DNA of 64,000 bases from Crossaster papposus (Eukaryota; Echinodermata; Asteroidea; Velatida; Solasteridae), in NCBI GenBank assembly GCA_037893245.1, contig JBAIAA010000659.1, positions 620,001 through 684,000 of the forward strand. The letters are read 5' to 3'. The notes below the pieces were generated by a model. That model had not been told where the DNA came from and made no database searches. It saw only the letters and a list, made by a program, of their open reading frames with translations. A program made the translations under genes and the position numbers. Shown here piece after piece: positions 33,669 to 46,333 of the stretch (position 1 is its first letter; the number at the start of each line of letters is the position of its first letter).

Positions 33669-34251
33669 AACCTACACCTATAAGTGCAGAAACATATACC
33701 CGAGCTTGAAACATATCACTCATAGGCTTCAATCGAGTATTATAGTTGGCAAAATAAGATTGCCGAAACCTGACTATACCTATAACAGAAACTTATAGTC
33801 CTACCTAAACTTGAAACACTCACCAGCCATATCCAGAAAAGACGACACAGGTTAATCAAACCAATTGCACTACAAATTAATGCGGTTCTAACGTTTACTT
33901 TTCCTTTCATCAAAACTAATTGTATTTCGAAAGCAAGTTGTGTAGGCCTATAACCACTGCTGCTGTTATTCCACGGAATATAAAGTAAAGCACTAGAGTT
34001 ATTTTAGATGGTATACGAAACCACTGCTGTTGTTATTCCACGAAATATAAAGTAAAGCACTAGAGTTATTTTAGATGATATACGAAACCAGGAAAATACC
34101 AACAAGGAAATTCTAACATGGTGGACAGTCATTGAAACTGACAATAAAAGGTCAAAAACAACAACGAATGTTCGACCCCGCTCACTTCCTTTTTTTCCTG
34201 CCCTTTCCCTATTAAGTATGTATAAACGCGCATGCGTGATAAGGTATTGTG
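33669..34251. other. start of unit 4 head
   Basis: This is non-coding and matches 45660-46230 and 56640-57200. It includes the CACTCACCAGCCATATCC block and an 80-base tandem duplication (GTTATTCCACGRAATATAAAGTAAAGCAC at about 33967 and 34032), also present in unit 5 (about 45950, 46016) but not unit 6. Confidence 0.55.
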
Positions 34252-35735
34252 CGGTCCTACTATTCACCGACAACACACCGACAACACGCACAGCACCGAC
34301 AACACACCGACAACACATCCAAAACGTATTCTATATTGACAAAAAAGTTATAGCGCTGTAATATACACGATACAAAAGAGTGTCATTGTGCTTGAGGTTA
34401 CATTTCTTTTGTAAAAATGATGTTTTTATCACGCGAAAAAATATCTTTAACCAGCACAGTGGTTGGCCGCCATCTTGCCTTTGCGCGGAGTTGGCCTATA
34501 CCATTTTATGTACGGGTGTACAGAAAATTTAATTATCATGTCATACACAACAGAGGGCGCCCTGTATGGTTTTATGCTGACTTAAAGTTTGGTGAGTTTT
34601 GATATGAAATGGCCTACTATGCTTTGTTTTATACGGGGAGACAACATTTAACATTCGAGTACTTTGGTAGGATAATGTTTATAGTGATTCGATTTCTCTT
34701 TTTAATTAATTATTCCAGTTAATTTACCGGTTGTATTAAAAAAAAGATGTATTTTGATCAGCACCAGCCCCCCAATTTAATGTTTAATTTGTATACCATG
34801 ACTGAAACGAAAACATAAAAGTTTGTTGAAATACTTGCCATTTCCTACATTAGTTTTATAAGAACATTATATTTCTATCTTCATTTATTACTTAGTTGTA
34901 TTAGAATTTAAAAAAATTATTAAAGTTATTAAGTAAAATAAAACACAGGAAATACCAAAGTTCAAAATGTTTGATTTGATTTGATTGCCTTAACTGTCAT
35001 AGCTTTAATGTTTGCAACCTGACACTGCTGTTTTCTTATCATCTCAATTTAAATGAAGGTCAATCAGTGCACAAATGTTTGAAAGCCAATAATTATTTAT
35101 AGGCCTATTCCTAAAATTCAAAAATCAAAAAAAATACGAGCACACATTAGTAATAGTAGGCTATACTTGGCCGAGGGGCCGGGGGCCTACTACTAATACT
35201 ATTAAAACAATTCAAATTGAGAACGGGAAAAATTTATTTAGGTAATTAATAGATTTGATTTTGATTAAAATTTGAAAAATAAGTTTGATTAAAAAATTGC
35301 TAATTATCCTACCGTACCAGAGTTCTCGAATGTTAAATGTTGTCTCACTATATAAAACAAAGCATAGTAGGCCATGTCATATCAAAACTCACCTTCCATT
35401 CTAACTAACTTTAAGTCAGCATAAAACCGCACAGGGCGCCCTCTGTTGTGTATGACATGATAATTTAATTTTCTGCACACCCGTACATAAAATGGTATAG
35501 GCCAACTCCGCGCAAAGGCAAGATGGCGGCCAACGACCGTGCTGTTATTTCGCGTGAAAAAAACATCATTTTTACAAAAGAAATGTAACCTCAAGCACAA
35601 TGACACTCTTTTGTATCATGTATATTACATTGCTAAATCTTTTTTTGTCAATATAGAGTACGTTTTGGATGTGTTGTCGGTGTGTTGTCGGTGCTGTGCG
35701 TGTTGTCGGTGTGTTGTCGGTGAATAGTAGGACCC
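34252..35735. mobile_element. non-autonomous element with ~425-bp inverted ends and 8-bp target duplication
   Basis: The left end is CGGTCCTACTATTCACCG and the right end is the inverse with GGACCC. GTATTGTG flanks both sides (34244-34251, 35736-35743), while other units have one copy of the related GTCTTGTG. The ends contain a short tandem repeat of ACCGACAACAC. The arms extend to about 34677 and from about 35308, around an A/T-rich core. The 8-bp duplication fits hAT or a related superfamily. No transposase is seen. Confidence 0.8.
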
Positions 35736-36546
35736 GTATTGTGAAAGACCACGACTTGAACCCCGGTACTATGTACATTGTATGTACAATGTGTATTTAT
35801 GTCAAACAAATTGGGAAACTAGTTTTTAATGCAGATATACTGTAAAATATTCACAGTTATTTACATGTGCAACTATACATGTTGTATATTCCACTTTATA
35901 CGGTGACTAATTATTATTTAATACTTATAATATTATTCATTGTATTCATAGGGTAGCGTGTCTTGTTTATACGTGCACTCTAAAATGGATATATCATTAG
36001 AATGCGTCAGACAACTAAACATACTCACTGTATGTATTACACTTCATTTCTCTATTAAAACCTACGCTTTTGCAGACTAAAAAATTAACAAACTACCACT
36101 CCAGGGAGCTAAGCGGAAACTTTTTTTTTCGAAAGAAAACAAGAAATATAAACAATTTTGTTTAAATGATAAGAGTTCGGTTATTTCTGCTGAGAATTAT
36201 ACATTTTATTGCATTTAATTTCTTTACACAATCATAAATTCTGTCATGTTATAAACTGTGTTTATAAACTGGCTCAGGTTACTCTATTTATATAATACTA
36301 ACTCCATGGTTACGTCGCGGTATAAAAGTGCATGGGAACCCACGGTATACATGAAGGAATGTCGCGCCAAGTACCGCGAGGCCGCGGTAGAAAGAGTCCA
36401 ATATGAACACAGTTACGGTGAACAAGTGTCACTTACAGGCTCCTACGGATCGCTTTAAATCCACAACACCTCGGGACCATAAGTTTCGTACTTTTTCCTC
36501 TCAAACTATATTTATATGATAGTACATTTTGTTCGTCCGGGTGCGT
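35736..36546. other. rest of unit 4 head, 3' flank of A4
   Basis: This is non-coding and matches 57230-57980 and 21690-22268. It ends with the A-type 3' flank. Confidence 0.6.
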
Positions 36547-38451
36547 CTAAACTATCGGTTGTGTTATGTCAACGCTCGCGTTTGGATTATTATGTGGTGT
36601 ATTCCGGAGTGATGTTTTAAGTTGTTGCCAGCATCTTGTCGCATCCTCCATGCTCCATTCCAAGCATGTAATCTTGTCTCGGAGGACCCTTAAGGTGGCC
36701 GGCAAGGCATCCACAGGTAGCGCCTCAAGCAGCACGAGTAGGAGATCAGTACCGCCAGGAAGGAGGCTAAATGAATCGGCATTAGTGGCTGGAACCACGC
36801 CCAGTGAGCCTTCCTCCAGCGTCCGTGTGCACGCCATGTTTAACTCTAACATACACTGGCCACAGGCGATAAACTCTGCGTCAAGGAGAACGACGACGGA
36901 CCGGCTCGTCTCAATGGCGTTAGACACGTTCTCGAGCTTGTCTGCACCGACCAGGAAATCTCTAAAAGACAGGCAGAGGCGAAAGTCATCTTCTCCTTCC
37001 ATGTTTGGTATCATCTCGTTGACGACAAACTCAGTCGCACTTTCGTGGTGGCAGACGTATGCGTCGTATCTGAATTCGGTCTCTTGGCGGGAGGTATGGC
37101 GGGAAATACTTCTGTAATCAAAACGTCTGAACAAACTTACCCACCTCCTCTTCAGTTTCTTATACATCATCCAGGTGCTTGCCACACCCGCCCACTATGC
37201 TCACCACGACTGATACTATCACAGCGGGTATAATGATCCGATATGGCGAAAACGATATCACGATATCACCTCCCTCATATTTCTTGGTTGTATTGACGAG
37301 CGACAGTTCAGTTGAGATAGTTGTCGTGTATACACTGCAGTTCGATTCGAGGTAGGATGCAAGATCTGGCGATAACAATTGTGCTCCTAACATACGTGGT
37401 GGGTTTTTACACGAATAGCCAGCGAAGTTGCTTCTTTTGCCGATGTGTATCGATGACTGGTGCAGCCAGTAAACGAAAGGTAGCAGTTCGCATGTGCACA
37501 AGAAAGGGCTTCCAGCTCCAAGACGAAACACCTCAAGGAATGTCATGTTTCTCAGAGCCGCCACCACCGCTGCATCAACCATCTCGATTCGATTACCTTC
37601 CAGGTGTAGCTCAGTCAGTCCTTGAAGCTCTCTCAAAATCCTGGCGTCCAAAGTCTTAATTTCGTTGTGGGAGAGGTCCAAGTGTTTCAGACTCCGGTGA
37701 TCAGTCAATGTGGCGGGTAGCTCTGTAAAATCATTGTGGCTGAGTTTTAAGCTCTCTAGTCGGGGAACGTTGTGGAGGACCAATCGAGGGAAGTCTTGGT
37801 CTTCAAGTAGTGCATTGGAGATATCCAAGTGCACAAGAGCAGGCAAGTTGGAGAAGGTATAGTTCGGAAGGTGCTTAAGTGGCGTGTTGCTTATACTGAT
37901 AGCCTGGAGCGCCTCAAAGGAGTGAAAACGAGGAGGCAAAATGGCACTGTTGTTATTAGTTAACACATCAAAGATGTCTATTCTGAGCAGTGAGGCGCTT
38001 TGCTCACGTAACGCCTCAACAGGTATAGACGTTTCAGACCCAAACCGGAAAAATTAACGCTTTGTAGTTTAAGTCCTCGGAACACACCCACATTAATCGG
38101 GGATAGATTGTAAAATCCGTACAGCCCAAAACAGCAGGGTGAAGAATTTGAGAAAGACACGAACGCGCCTTCTGGTACGGAGACTAGCTGGTTTGTTGAC
38201 AAATAACTTTGCAGTTCCAGCTTGTAGTCCTCAGAGGGAAACTCTGTCACATTGGTAAAGTACGAGAAGAAGTCGGGGCTGCTAATCTCACAAGACGCAG
38301 CAAGGTAAGGTGGACCAAAGGTGTTATGCAAACATCGACATACCTGGCAAAGGTGACTGCTTAGAGTAGTCTCAATCACCATACACCAGATGGCGATTAT
38401 GACTAAAGCTTGTAGATAAAGAACACGGGTAAAGATAATGCATGTTGCCAT
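36547..38451 (-). pseudogene. TLR type A, copy A4, with two frameshifts
   Basis: This A-type Toll-like receptor is broken twice. Reading on minus from MATC at 38451, the frame shifts at about 38021-38026 by the same two-base TA insertion as A2, early in the LRRs. The remaining LRRs and LRRCT read in a second frame to the membrane segment. There a four-base insertion (CCCGCCCAC instead of CCCAC, about 37189-37193) shifts the frame again, and the TIR reads in a third. Its 5' flank carries RQQTIEGSTSDE-coding sequence like A3, while the body shares the A2 lesion, so the copy is mosaic. No function is expected beyond possible fragments. Confidence 0.9.
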
Positions 38452-39361
38452 CTTTGCGTCTAATTCATCCGATGTACTACCCTCAATCGTCTGCTGTCTT
38501 GGGTCTTCTTGGGTAAACGTACGGTACACTTTCAAGAGAGTGTTGAATTGCAGGTGCAAGCGATGCCCGTTGTAAAATTCCAGATTGCAGTTGTAAGATT
38601 GCAGTTGTAAAATTGAAGTGATCTTCATAAAAAAAATGCCTTCCCTTTTTCTGTCGAAATCATAATGTGTTTAGCTGCCCATATAGTATCAGTGACACTT
38701 TCATTTTGAGTTTGTTTATAACCGGACGTACAGGAGGTGGTTGCATGGTTGCATTGACGTCCCTGTGATACAAAATGTCTTTACATGTACATGTACCCGT
38801 ATACACGTACGTATCCCCAATTTTGTCGCCAGTCATGATGGCATCATGACAATGTTACGTCGGTCGTACCACGCAGGTATAACGTAAAAGTTCAATGATT
38901 ATTCACATTGCTATTCAGAACGAGGACACGAGAAAACAATAAAGGCGCCATCATTTTTGCAATTATAGGGTACTTTTTAATGCGTTTATTTTAATCTCAG
39001 GAATTTGCGGGCATTGTGATTTTCAAGAAGGTATCCCATCCAAAGAGAAATTGAGAAAGTAGAACCGAGACCTCCCATACATTAAGATCTAGCAAAGCGC
39101 GACATGAACAGCACACATAATTTTATTTGTGTTGTCGGGGGCAAGTTTTCGCCAACCTAGAGTTGGACAAAATGTGTGAAAGCATCATCACATGCAGCGT
39201 GATCGGTGAGAACCTTATAGGTGTTATCACTTTGTTTTCAAAAAAACAAAAACCGCTTCAAAATGGCCACTAATAAAACAAATTACGGATTAATTATATG
39301 TGGTACCGTAACGGTGGTAACAAGCAAATTGGTGGCCATTTTTTAAAGGGTGCATAACACC

Positions 39362-39404
39362 ATAGACATGGAGAAAAAAATATAAAAAAATCTCCATGTC
39401 TATG
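39362..39404. repeat. 43-bp palindromic micro-insert (unit 4 copy)
   Basis: Identical to 25074-25116 and flanked by ATAACACC at 39354-39361 and 39405-39412. It was copied with the unit rather than inserted twice. Confidence 0.8.
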
Positions 39405-40377
39405 ATAACACCTAAAACTGAGCTGCCCTCGTTGCAATAATGTAATAAATTAAAATATTTTACACCTAGGTGAGAATGCGCACGCTACTTGTAATTATAC
39501 AGGGGTGGTCCAACAAAGGAACCAGAACGGCCTATTTTCAGTACCCTCCGACCTACAAAACTAGTTTGGATAGACGGGGAATCTTTCTACATGAAAACCA
39601 AGATCACTCGATTCAGTCCTGTGGTTTTCATTCAAGGGACCTATTTCTGGAACCAAGTCATTGGCCAACAGGCCGTCAACAGAACTGAAGCGCGACGGCA
39701 ATGAATGGTCTAGTCATTTGCCCTTAAAACAGAAACCTTATAAATTGGCCAAGACCATGAGAGCCAGGAAGTAGAGTCAAGTCGAGTCACAGTAAAGTGA
39801 GTCCCCCTATTCGAGTCGTGTCCAATACTTGCCCCAATACAACTTAATTAACGTCACGAATATTTGAACACTATATAATAAATAAACAAACACAACAAGG
39901 AAATTAATTAATTTTGTTGGCATTTGTTTACTAGAAATCGCCTAAAGCCAATATGGTGATGATATTAACACGAATTGGAAAAAAAATGTATTTATCTATT
40001 TTGTGTGCTACAAAACCGCATATAGTGGCAGTCCGCCGCACGACGAACCGTTTTTACAATTGAGTATATTTACTTGGTAAATGAGATTGCCGAAACCTAA
40101 CCACTTAAAGAAAACCTATACCTGAACTTGAAACATATCACTCACCAGCTGTACCTAGAAAAGACGACACAGGACAATAAACCCGATTGCACTACAAAGT
40201 GATTTTATTTGTAATTTTTCCTTCATCAAAACTCTGTGTATTTCGAAAACAAATTTTGTATCTACTGCTGCTGTTTTTTCTAAATATAATGTAAAGCACA
40301 AGTTTCCGCTTTCATTCTTGTTGGTGGCTAAACTTGCGTAATGTAAAACGGATCTTTTTTAATACAAATATACAACT

Positions 40378-40735
40378 AATAGGCAGTTCTTAAATAGCGC
40401 ACCTATCTACCAAGCTTAGTACTTAAGGCGCTCTTACATTATTACCCCGGTCATTGGGACCATGAAACATTCCCAATACCATCATTGCTCCCTGGGGAGC
40501 ATACAGCTGATGCTGCCATTACGGCGCAAAGCAGCTAAATCAACCACAATAACCATCTCTGCCCTCACAGGTATACCCATTTACTCCTGGGTGGAGAGAA
40601 GCAATGAGTGACAAAGTGCCTTGCCCAAGAGCACACACACCGTAGCCCCAGGCCGGATTCGAACCCACAACCTGTAGCTTTACCTAGGCTACAGATTACA
40701 AATTCAATGCTCCAGCCCACGAGGCCACGGCACTC
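40378..40735 (-). mobile_element. tRNA-derived SINE (unit 4 copy)
   Basis: Same position and nearly the same sequence as the unit 3 copy. Confidence 0.65.
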
Positions 40736-41515
40736 CACATCGACAGAATGCTCTCATTGTATTTAGCGCCACTTCACCGTTGGAATATGTAGTATGCAGT
40801 ACTCTCACTGACTTGTGTGCAATGCCTGTAGTAATTTTTAGTATTTGGTACTTCACCCCTTATTGCACTCGTAGTACTTTTTAGCACTGGGTCCCTTTGC
40901 TTGCTGAGTGTGCATGTCCCATGTATGCTGTGTAAGGTGTTCTAAACTCTACAGCAAAAATTGTCACTTGGGACACAGCAATGGGTCAAGGCTGGACTAC
41001 TGCATTTTTTGCCAGGTAAGTATTAATGACCTGTATTGTCACTATTAGTATTTTGTAGTTGGCAGTATCTGTACTCTGTCAGTACACACCCAATCACCAG
41101 TCACTGAGAGACCCAATGCTACAAAATACTAAGTAGTATTCTGTAGTACGCAGTTCTTTAGCCCAAAGTAAGGCCTAGGGGGTTAGGGCTAAAGAAGATC
41201 TTGTTAAGATTGAAATATTAGGCCCCTTAACTTATTTGATTTGTATATTTCAGGTCATTCCAGCCAGTAAGCAGTTTGCAGCAGTTTAAATCTTATTCAA
41301 AGATATACTGTAAATTATTATAGGCTACGCAGTACACGCACAAATCCTTAATCATCTTCTGTTATTTACAACTATAATTCACTTTATGTGCGACTAATTA
41401 TATATTTATCCGTTTTATTTACACGGTAGCACTAGCACATTGCGTGTTTCGTGCACTCTCAAATACCCAAGACAGTTTAGTATGGTCACATAATACCGAA
41501 CATGTACTTGTTTAA

Positions 41516-42157
41516 AGATATGATACACCATTTTCAGATATTGAAACAATTTACTACCGAATTATTAAGAATTATCTTACTCGTTTGAAAGTAAATAATG
41601 ATTCTAGGCAAAATGATTGCGCTAGATATCCTGTAACTGTTCTGAAAAATAAAACTTTTTAAAACATAAAAAAATAACTGCTCGACGCCGGTTGAAAACA
41701 AACGCTGTTTTTCGTGCTTTTCTAGGCATCCATGATTGTAAAACTTCGAACGGGTCAGTTAAACGATATTTACTATAAAATACAAACCCCCAAATCTACC
41801 CATTCATGATAATTCAAGCATTTACCAATTGGTGTATACTACGGAAGTGTATTTAGGACATGACCAAATAAGTTTTCAGGACCACTATTTCGCCCAGGCG
41901 GATTAATATATCGCCCGGGCGGATTACTATTTCGCCCGGGCGGATTACTTTCGAAATGGTGATACACGTTTGTATATCTTCTGATTCACGGACAGTAATC
42001 CGCCCGGTCGAATGAGTAATCCGCCCGGGCAAATTAGTAATCCGCCCGGACGAAATAGCAATCCGCCCGGGCGATATAGTAATCCGCCCGGGCGAAATAG
42101 TGGTCCTGAAAACCTTTTTTGGTCATGTCCTAAATACACTTCCGTAGTATCCTACCT
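41516..42157. mobile_element. TTAA-flanked MITE interrupted by a second element
   Basis: It is flanked by TTAA (41512-41515 and 42158-42161) at the same site as 14525-14757 in unit 2, in the matching orientation for the inverted unit. It is longer inside than the unit 2 copy, with about 100 extra bases, and carries the insert at 41838-42148. Confidence 0.75.
41838..42148. mobile_element. nested foldback with CCGCCCGGGCG repeat arrays
   Basis: The ends are ACTACGGAAGTGTATTTAGG and its inverse. Three direct copies of a 22-base unit containing CGCCCGGGCGGATTA lie in the left arm and five inverse copies in the right arm. The flanking duplication is two bases (TA or AT; the repeat makes it ambiguous). 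The Pro-Gly-Gly-Leu-rich reading frame over it is a by-product of the repeat. Confidence 0.75.
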
Positions 42158-42456
42158 TTAAAACCAATCCACCACATTTTTGTATTCTGTTATAAAAAAG
42201 CGTCAGACAAGCAAACATACTCCCAAATTATTACGCTTCAGTTTTTTTCTACTACCATTCTTAATAATAACAACACAAACTACTATAGAGAACTAAGCGG
42301 AAACTCTTTTTAGAAAAAGAAATATGAAATGTAAACAAATGTTGTTAAAATCAGAAGAGTTAAACCATGCTTTGCTGTATTGTATTCGCATTTTTCTTGC
42401 ACACCAAATATGCTGTCATAACTGTACATGTTCTGCCCGACTCGTTTTTTAACATG

Positions 42457-44348
42457 CTAGTTTTCCATGTTCATTTGATAAGGTTGTTTGGGTCTTGCAG
42501 CTTGAATGGAGGCTACGAGTTGATGCCAGCATCTTTCCTCGTCCTCTTGCCTCCATTCGAGACACGTGATCTTGTCTCGAAGTACCGTCAAGGTGGTTGG
42601 TAAGGCATCTACTGGAAGAGCGTCAAACAACACGAGTAGGATACCAACCGCACCGTCCATGAAAGCGGCGTTACCAGCGGCCGCTCTGGCGACTGGAGCG
42701 GCGCCTACACCTGTCTCCAACATCCGGGTACTAGCCATGTCCAACTCTAGCATGCACTGGCCGTTTGTGATAAAGTTAACGTCGAGGAGGACGATTATCA
42801 GCCGACTAGACTTCATCGCAGTTGCTATATTGTTCAACTTGTTGACACCAAGGATGAAGTCTCGAAAAGACAAACACAGGCGGAAGTTATTAGGCTCTCC
42901 CTCCAGGCGTTGTACCATCTGTTCGGAGACGAAGTTGTCCATTTCGCTATGATGGCAGATGTAAGCGTCGTATGCGTGCCTCTCTCCATCATCTTCATAG
43001 ACATTGTTATCCCGGCGATTGAATCTTCTGAATAGTCCAACCCACCTCCGCTTCATCATTCTGTACATAATCACAACTACCACTAGCACTGCAATGCCTA
43101 GTAGTACAAATACCAGTACTAAAACGGCAGAGATGATGGATATAGTTAGACGTGCGACTGTGGAAGAGTCTACGAAATCCCGCGTTGTGGGGTTCACAGG
43201 TAACAATACTGTGGAGGAGTCTACGAAATCCCGCGTTGTGGGGTTCACAGGTACCACGTATACACCGTGCGTTCTGTAGTACAGTTTATTTTCAGATAAT
43301 TGACGAGGCTTAAGTCGGTGAGTTCTCTGCCTTTCAGCAGCTCAGGACTCTCACAGTGATAGCCGACAGGTGAATCACTTTGCTGCAAGTATACATGGAA
43401 CGGCAGCAAATCACAAGTGCACCTGAAAGGATTATAGCCCAACTCGATGCTAACTAGAGAAGGTACCCGTCCCAATGCCTCAATATCGGCGGCAGATACA
43501 GTCGTTATATTGTTATACTTTAGATCCAAGCGAGTCAAGTTGGTGAGTGAGGAGATTGCATCGGTTGGTACCTGTTGCAACTCACAGTCGTTGATAGTCA
43601 GCGAAGTAAGAGCTGGAAGGTCCTGGAATGCACGCGGTGATACGCCTGGAATCTGCGTACTGCTTATGTCCACCTTGTCCAAGGAGGCTAAATTATACAA
43701 GAAATTATCAGGTAGATACCTAATTGAAGTGTATCCGATGGAGAGTTCTCTCAGAGCTCGAAACGAGTGGAAACTCGGAGGTTCAATTGGTTCGCCATTT
43801 TTCTGACTCACTGTGTAGACCCAGATTCGTTCCAGATTGGCACTCTGGTCCCGGAAGCCATCCAAGGGTAGACTTGTCAGTTCAGTTCTGAGGATCGTCA
43901 AAGCTGATAAAGTCCGACCGTCGAACGCGCCTCTCTCCACCGACACAAGCTCAACGTTTTGGATGATTAACTGAAACGGAGTCACGCTGGCTGTGGCTGG
44001 TATGGCGTTTTTAGGGATCCTTAGGGGATTTAAAGCATTCGTGGACGTGCTTCTCGGGGTGTATAATGCAAGAGACCACCGGGGATTCATTGTAAGGTTT
44101 AGGCTATAAAATTGCGAGAAGTTAAATCCACTTGGGCCAACCATACACCTAAGCAAGAGGCCGAGCTCTCGAGGCGTATATATCGAAAAACTGAGCATTT
44201 CTGAGCCGCAGGAGCATCCTTCCGGAGGGTTAACGCAGACGGGTTGTTCCCAGTCGATTTCGTACGGATACGTCAACGGCAGAAAACACAACAGAAGCAG
44301 CACATTATTGACAGATGCGCCCGCCATTGACTCTGTGGACAAATGCAC
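42457..44348 (-). pseudogene. TLR type B, copy B4, frameshifted in the stalk
   Basis: The ectodomain (signal peptide to LRRCT, 367 codons) is open from 44348. At about 43258-43263 GTGTACGTGG has become GTGTATACGTGG on the coding strand, two extra bases (TA), and translation ends five codons later as TWYL-stop. The second frame, to 42457, carries two copies of the 51-base stalk repeat (43158, 43209), the transmembrane helix and a full TIR. If not an error, the first frame could give a secreted LRR protein without membrane anchor or TIR. Confidence 0.88.
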
Positions 44349-46333
44349 GAAAACAAAGGTTTAGGCTGCGGCTGCCTTTTAAAAATCAATAGATGTTTAT
44401 GCTGTTCCCACTTTCCGTTTAGTGCCCTCCTTAATTTCACTAACTGACAGTGACATTCGCGAAATTGGCAGTGTTTTCGTATGGGATATTTTGGGGTCGG
44501 TTCATACGCGAACACGAATTTGTGACGTCAGAGCAAGTTTATGCCGGTTTTTGTTTTGTCTTTTGCCTGGAAGAGTATGATATTAGGTTTGTTTCAACCA
44601 GACCTTTGAAATAGGATAAATTAACAACCCCAAAACATGACAGTTTGGACTATAATACTATCTAAATAGTGAAAAGCTTACTCTAAAAAAGAGTGAATCT
44701 CGATACAAAAACTACTCTAAAAAAAGTGAAAATCACTCCGAAATGTTCACTATTTCGATGAGCCATAATATTTATGACAACTCTTTTTGTTCCTCGAAAG
44801 AGTGAAAGTTAACTCTTTTGGAGTTGTCTTCACTCTGAAAAACTTCATTTCACTCGTCTTTTTTCGAGTGGTTATATATAGTAGATTCACTCTTTTTAGA
44901 GTGAACTTTTCACTCTTTAATACAACATTTAGAGAGTAAAACGCGCGCAAGCTAGGCAGAGATATAGCGTTGGGTGGGTTAACGCGTCTACGCGATTGGC
45001 TAAACAACGTCCTATAGGTAATTACTGTAGACTTGTGTTTGTTGGTAACAAATATAGGACTGTTTTGACAATAATATTATTGAGTTAGTTTACCAAAGCT
45101 GTAAAGTCTATAATATAGGCCTTTAAAATGTAAATTTAGATGTGATTTTCAAAAGTGTTCTAGACACAACTTTAGGTACTAAGTCACGCATGTGTCAACT
45201 ATACAAAATGTATAAAAACATTTGGGTTGATGTAACTGCCCAAAGTGCCGGCTACAAAAACAAATACATGTACGTATACAAATGATATGGGAAGAAGTCT
45301 AAAAAAAAGAGAAAAGAAATATATGTTTGTCACATGACAAACAGAGCTGTTTTGGCTGTTCGGAAATGCTTCTTGTTTGTCTTTGTATGTAGGATACGGA
45401 GTAAAAAAATGCACCTGTTATATTATTGTAACCTGATGACGTCACCATGTCACATCAATTTCTGTCTATACATTTTCATGAACTTACCCAAAATCAACAT
45501 GTACATTAACCTATAGATATGTAGCTAGTTAGGCTTCAAATATGAACCTTTTAATAAGGGACTAAAATTAAGTGTGGCTGACCGGTTTTAAACAGTATGT
45601 TTATTACCGGTTTGGAGTCTGGACGCTGATAATGACCCGAGTCGAAACCTAACTACCTATAATTGCAAAAACATTATACCCGAGCTTGAAATATATCACT
45701 CATATAGGCTTCAATTGAGTATTATAGTTGGCAAAATAAGATTGCCAAAACCTGACTATACCTATAACAGAAACTTATAGTCCTACCTAAACTTGAAACA
45801 CTCACCAGCCATATCCAGAAAAGACGACACAGGTTAATCAAACCAATTGCACTACAAATTAATGTGGTTCTAACGTTTACTTTTCCTTTCGTCAAAACTA
45901 ATTTTATTTCGAAAGCAAGTTGTGTGGGCCTATAACCACTGCTGCTGTTATTCCACGAAATATAAAGTAAAGCACTAGAGTTATTTTAGATGATATACGA
46001 AACCACTGCTGTTGTTATTCCACGAAATATAAAGTAAAGCACTAGAGTTATTTTAGATGATATACGAAACCAGGAAAATATCAACAAGGAAATTCTAACA
46101 TGGTGGACAGTCATTGAAACTGACAATAAAAGGTCAAAAACAACAACGAATGTTCGACCCCGCTCACTTCCTTTTATTCCTTCCCTTTTCCTATAATAAC
46201 GCGCATGCGTGATAAGGTCTTGTGGTAGACCATGACTTGAACCTCGGTACACATGTACATGCACACTCACATTGTGTAATGTCAAACAGAGTGGGGAAAA
46301 TAGGTTTTTAATGCAGATATACTGTAAAATATT
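44349..46333. other. B4 5' flank, unit 4 tail and start of unit 5 head
   Basis: This is non-coding. It has the TA-flanked MITE (about 44655-44935) with the CCATAATATTTATGAC scar, a shortened tail with the empty site of the foldback and hAT-like inserts (about 45650), then the CACTCACCAGCCATATCC block (45800) and the 80-base tandem duplication. Confidence 0.55.

Larger units (their letters stand above)
38452..42456. other. A-B spacer of unit 4
   Basis: This is non-coding and closely matches unit 3 up to about 41400 (the same 43-bp micro-insert at 39362-39404 and the same deletions; SINE at 40378-40735 on minus). From about 41460 it instead matches unit 2, with GACAGTTTAGTATGG and the TTAA-flanked MITE. 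Confidence 0.6.
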
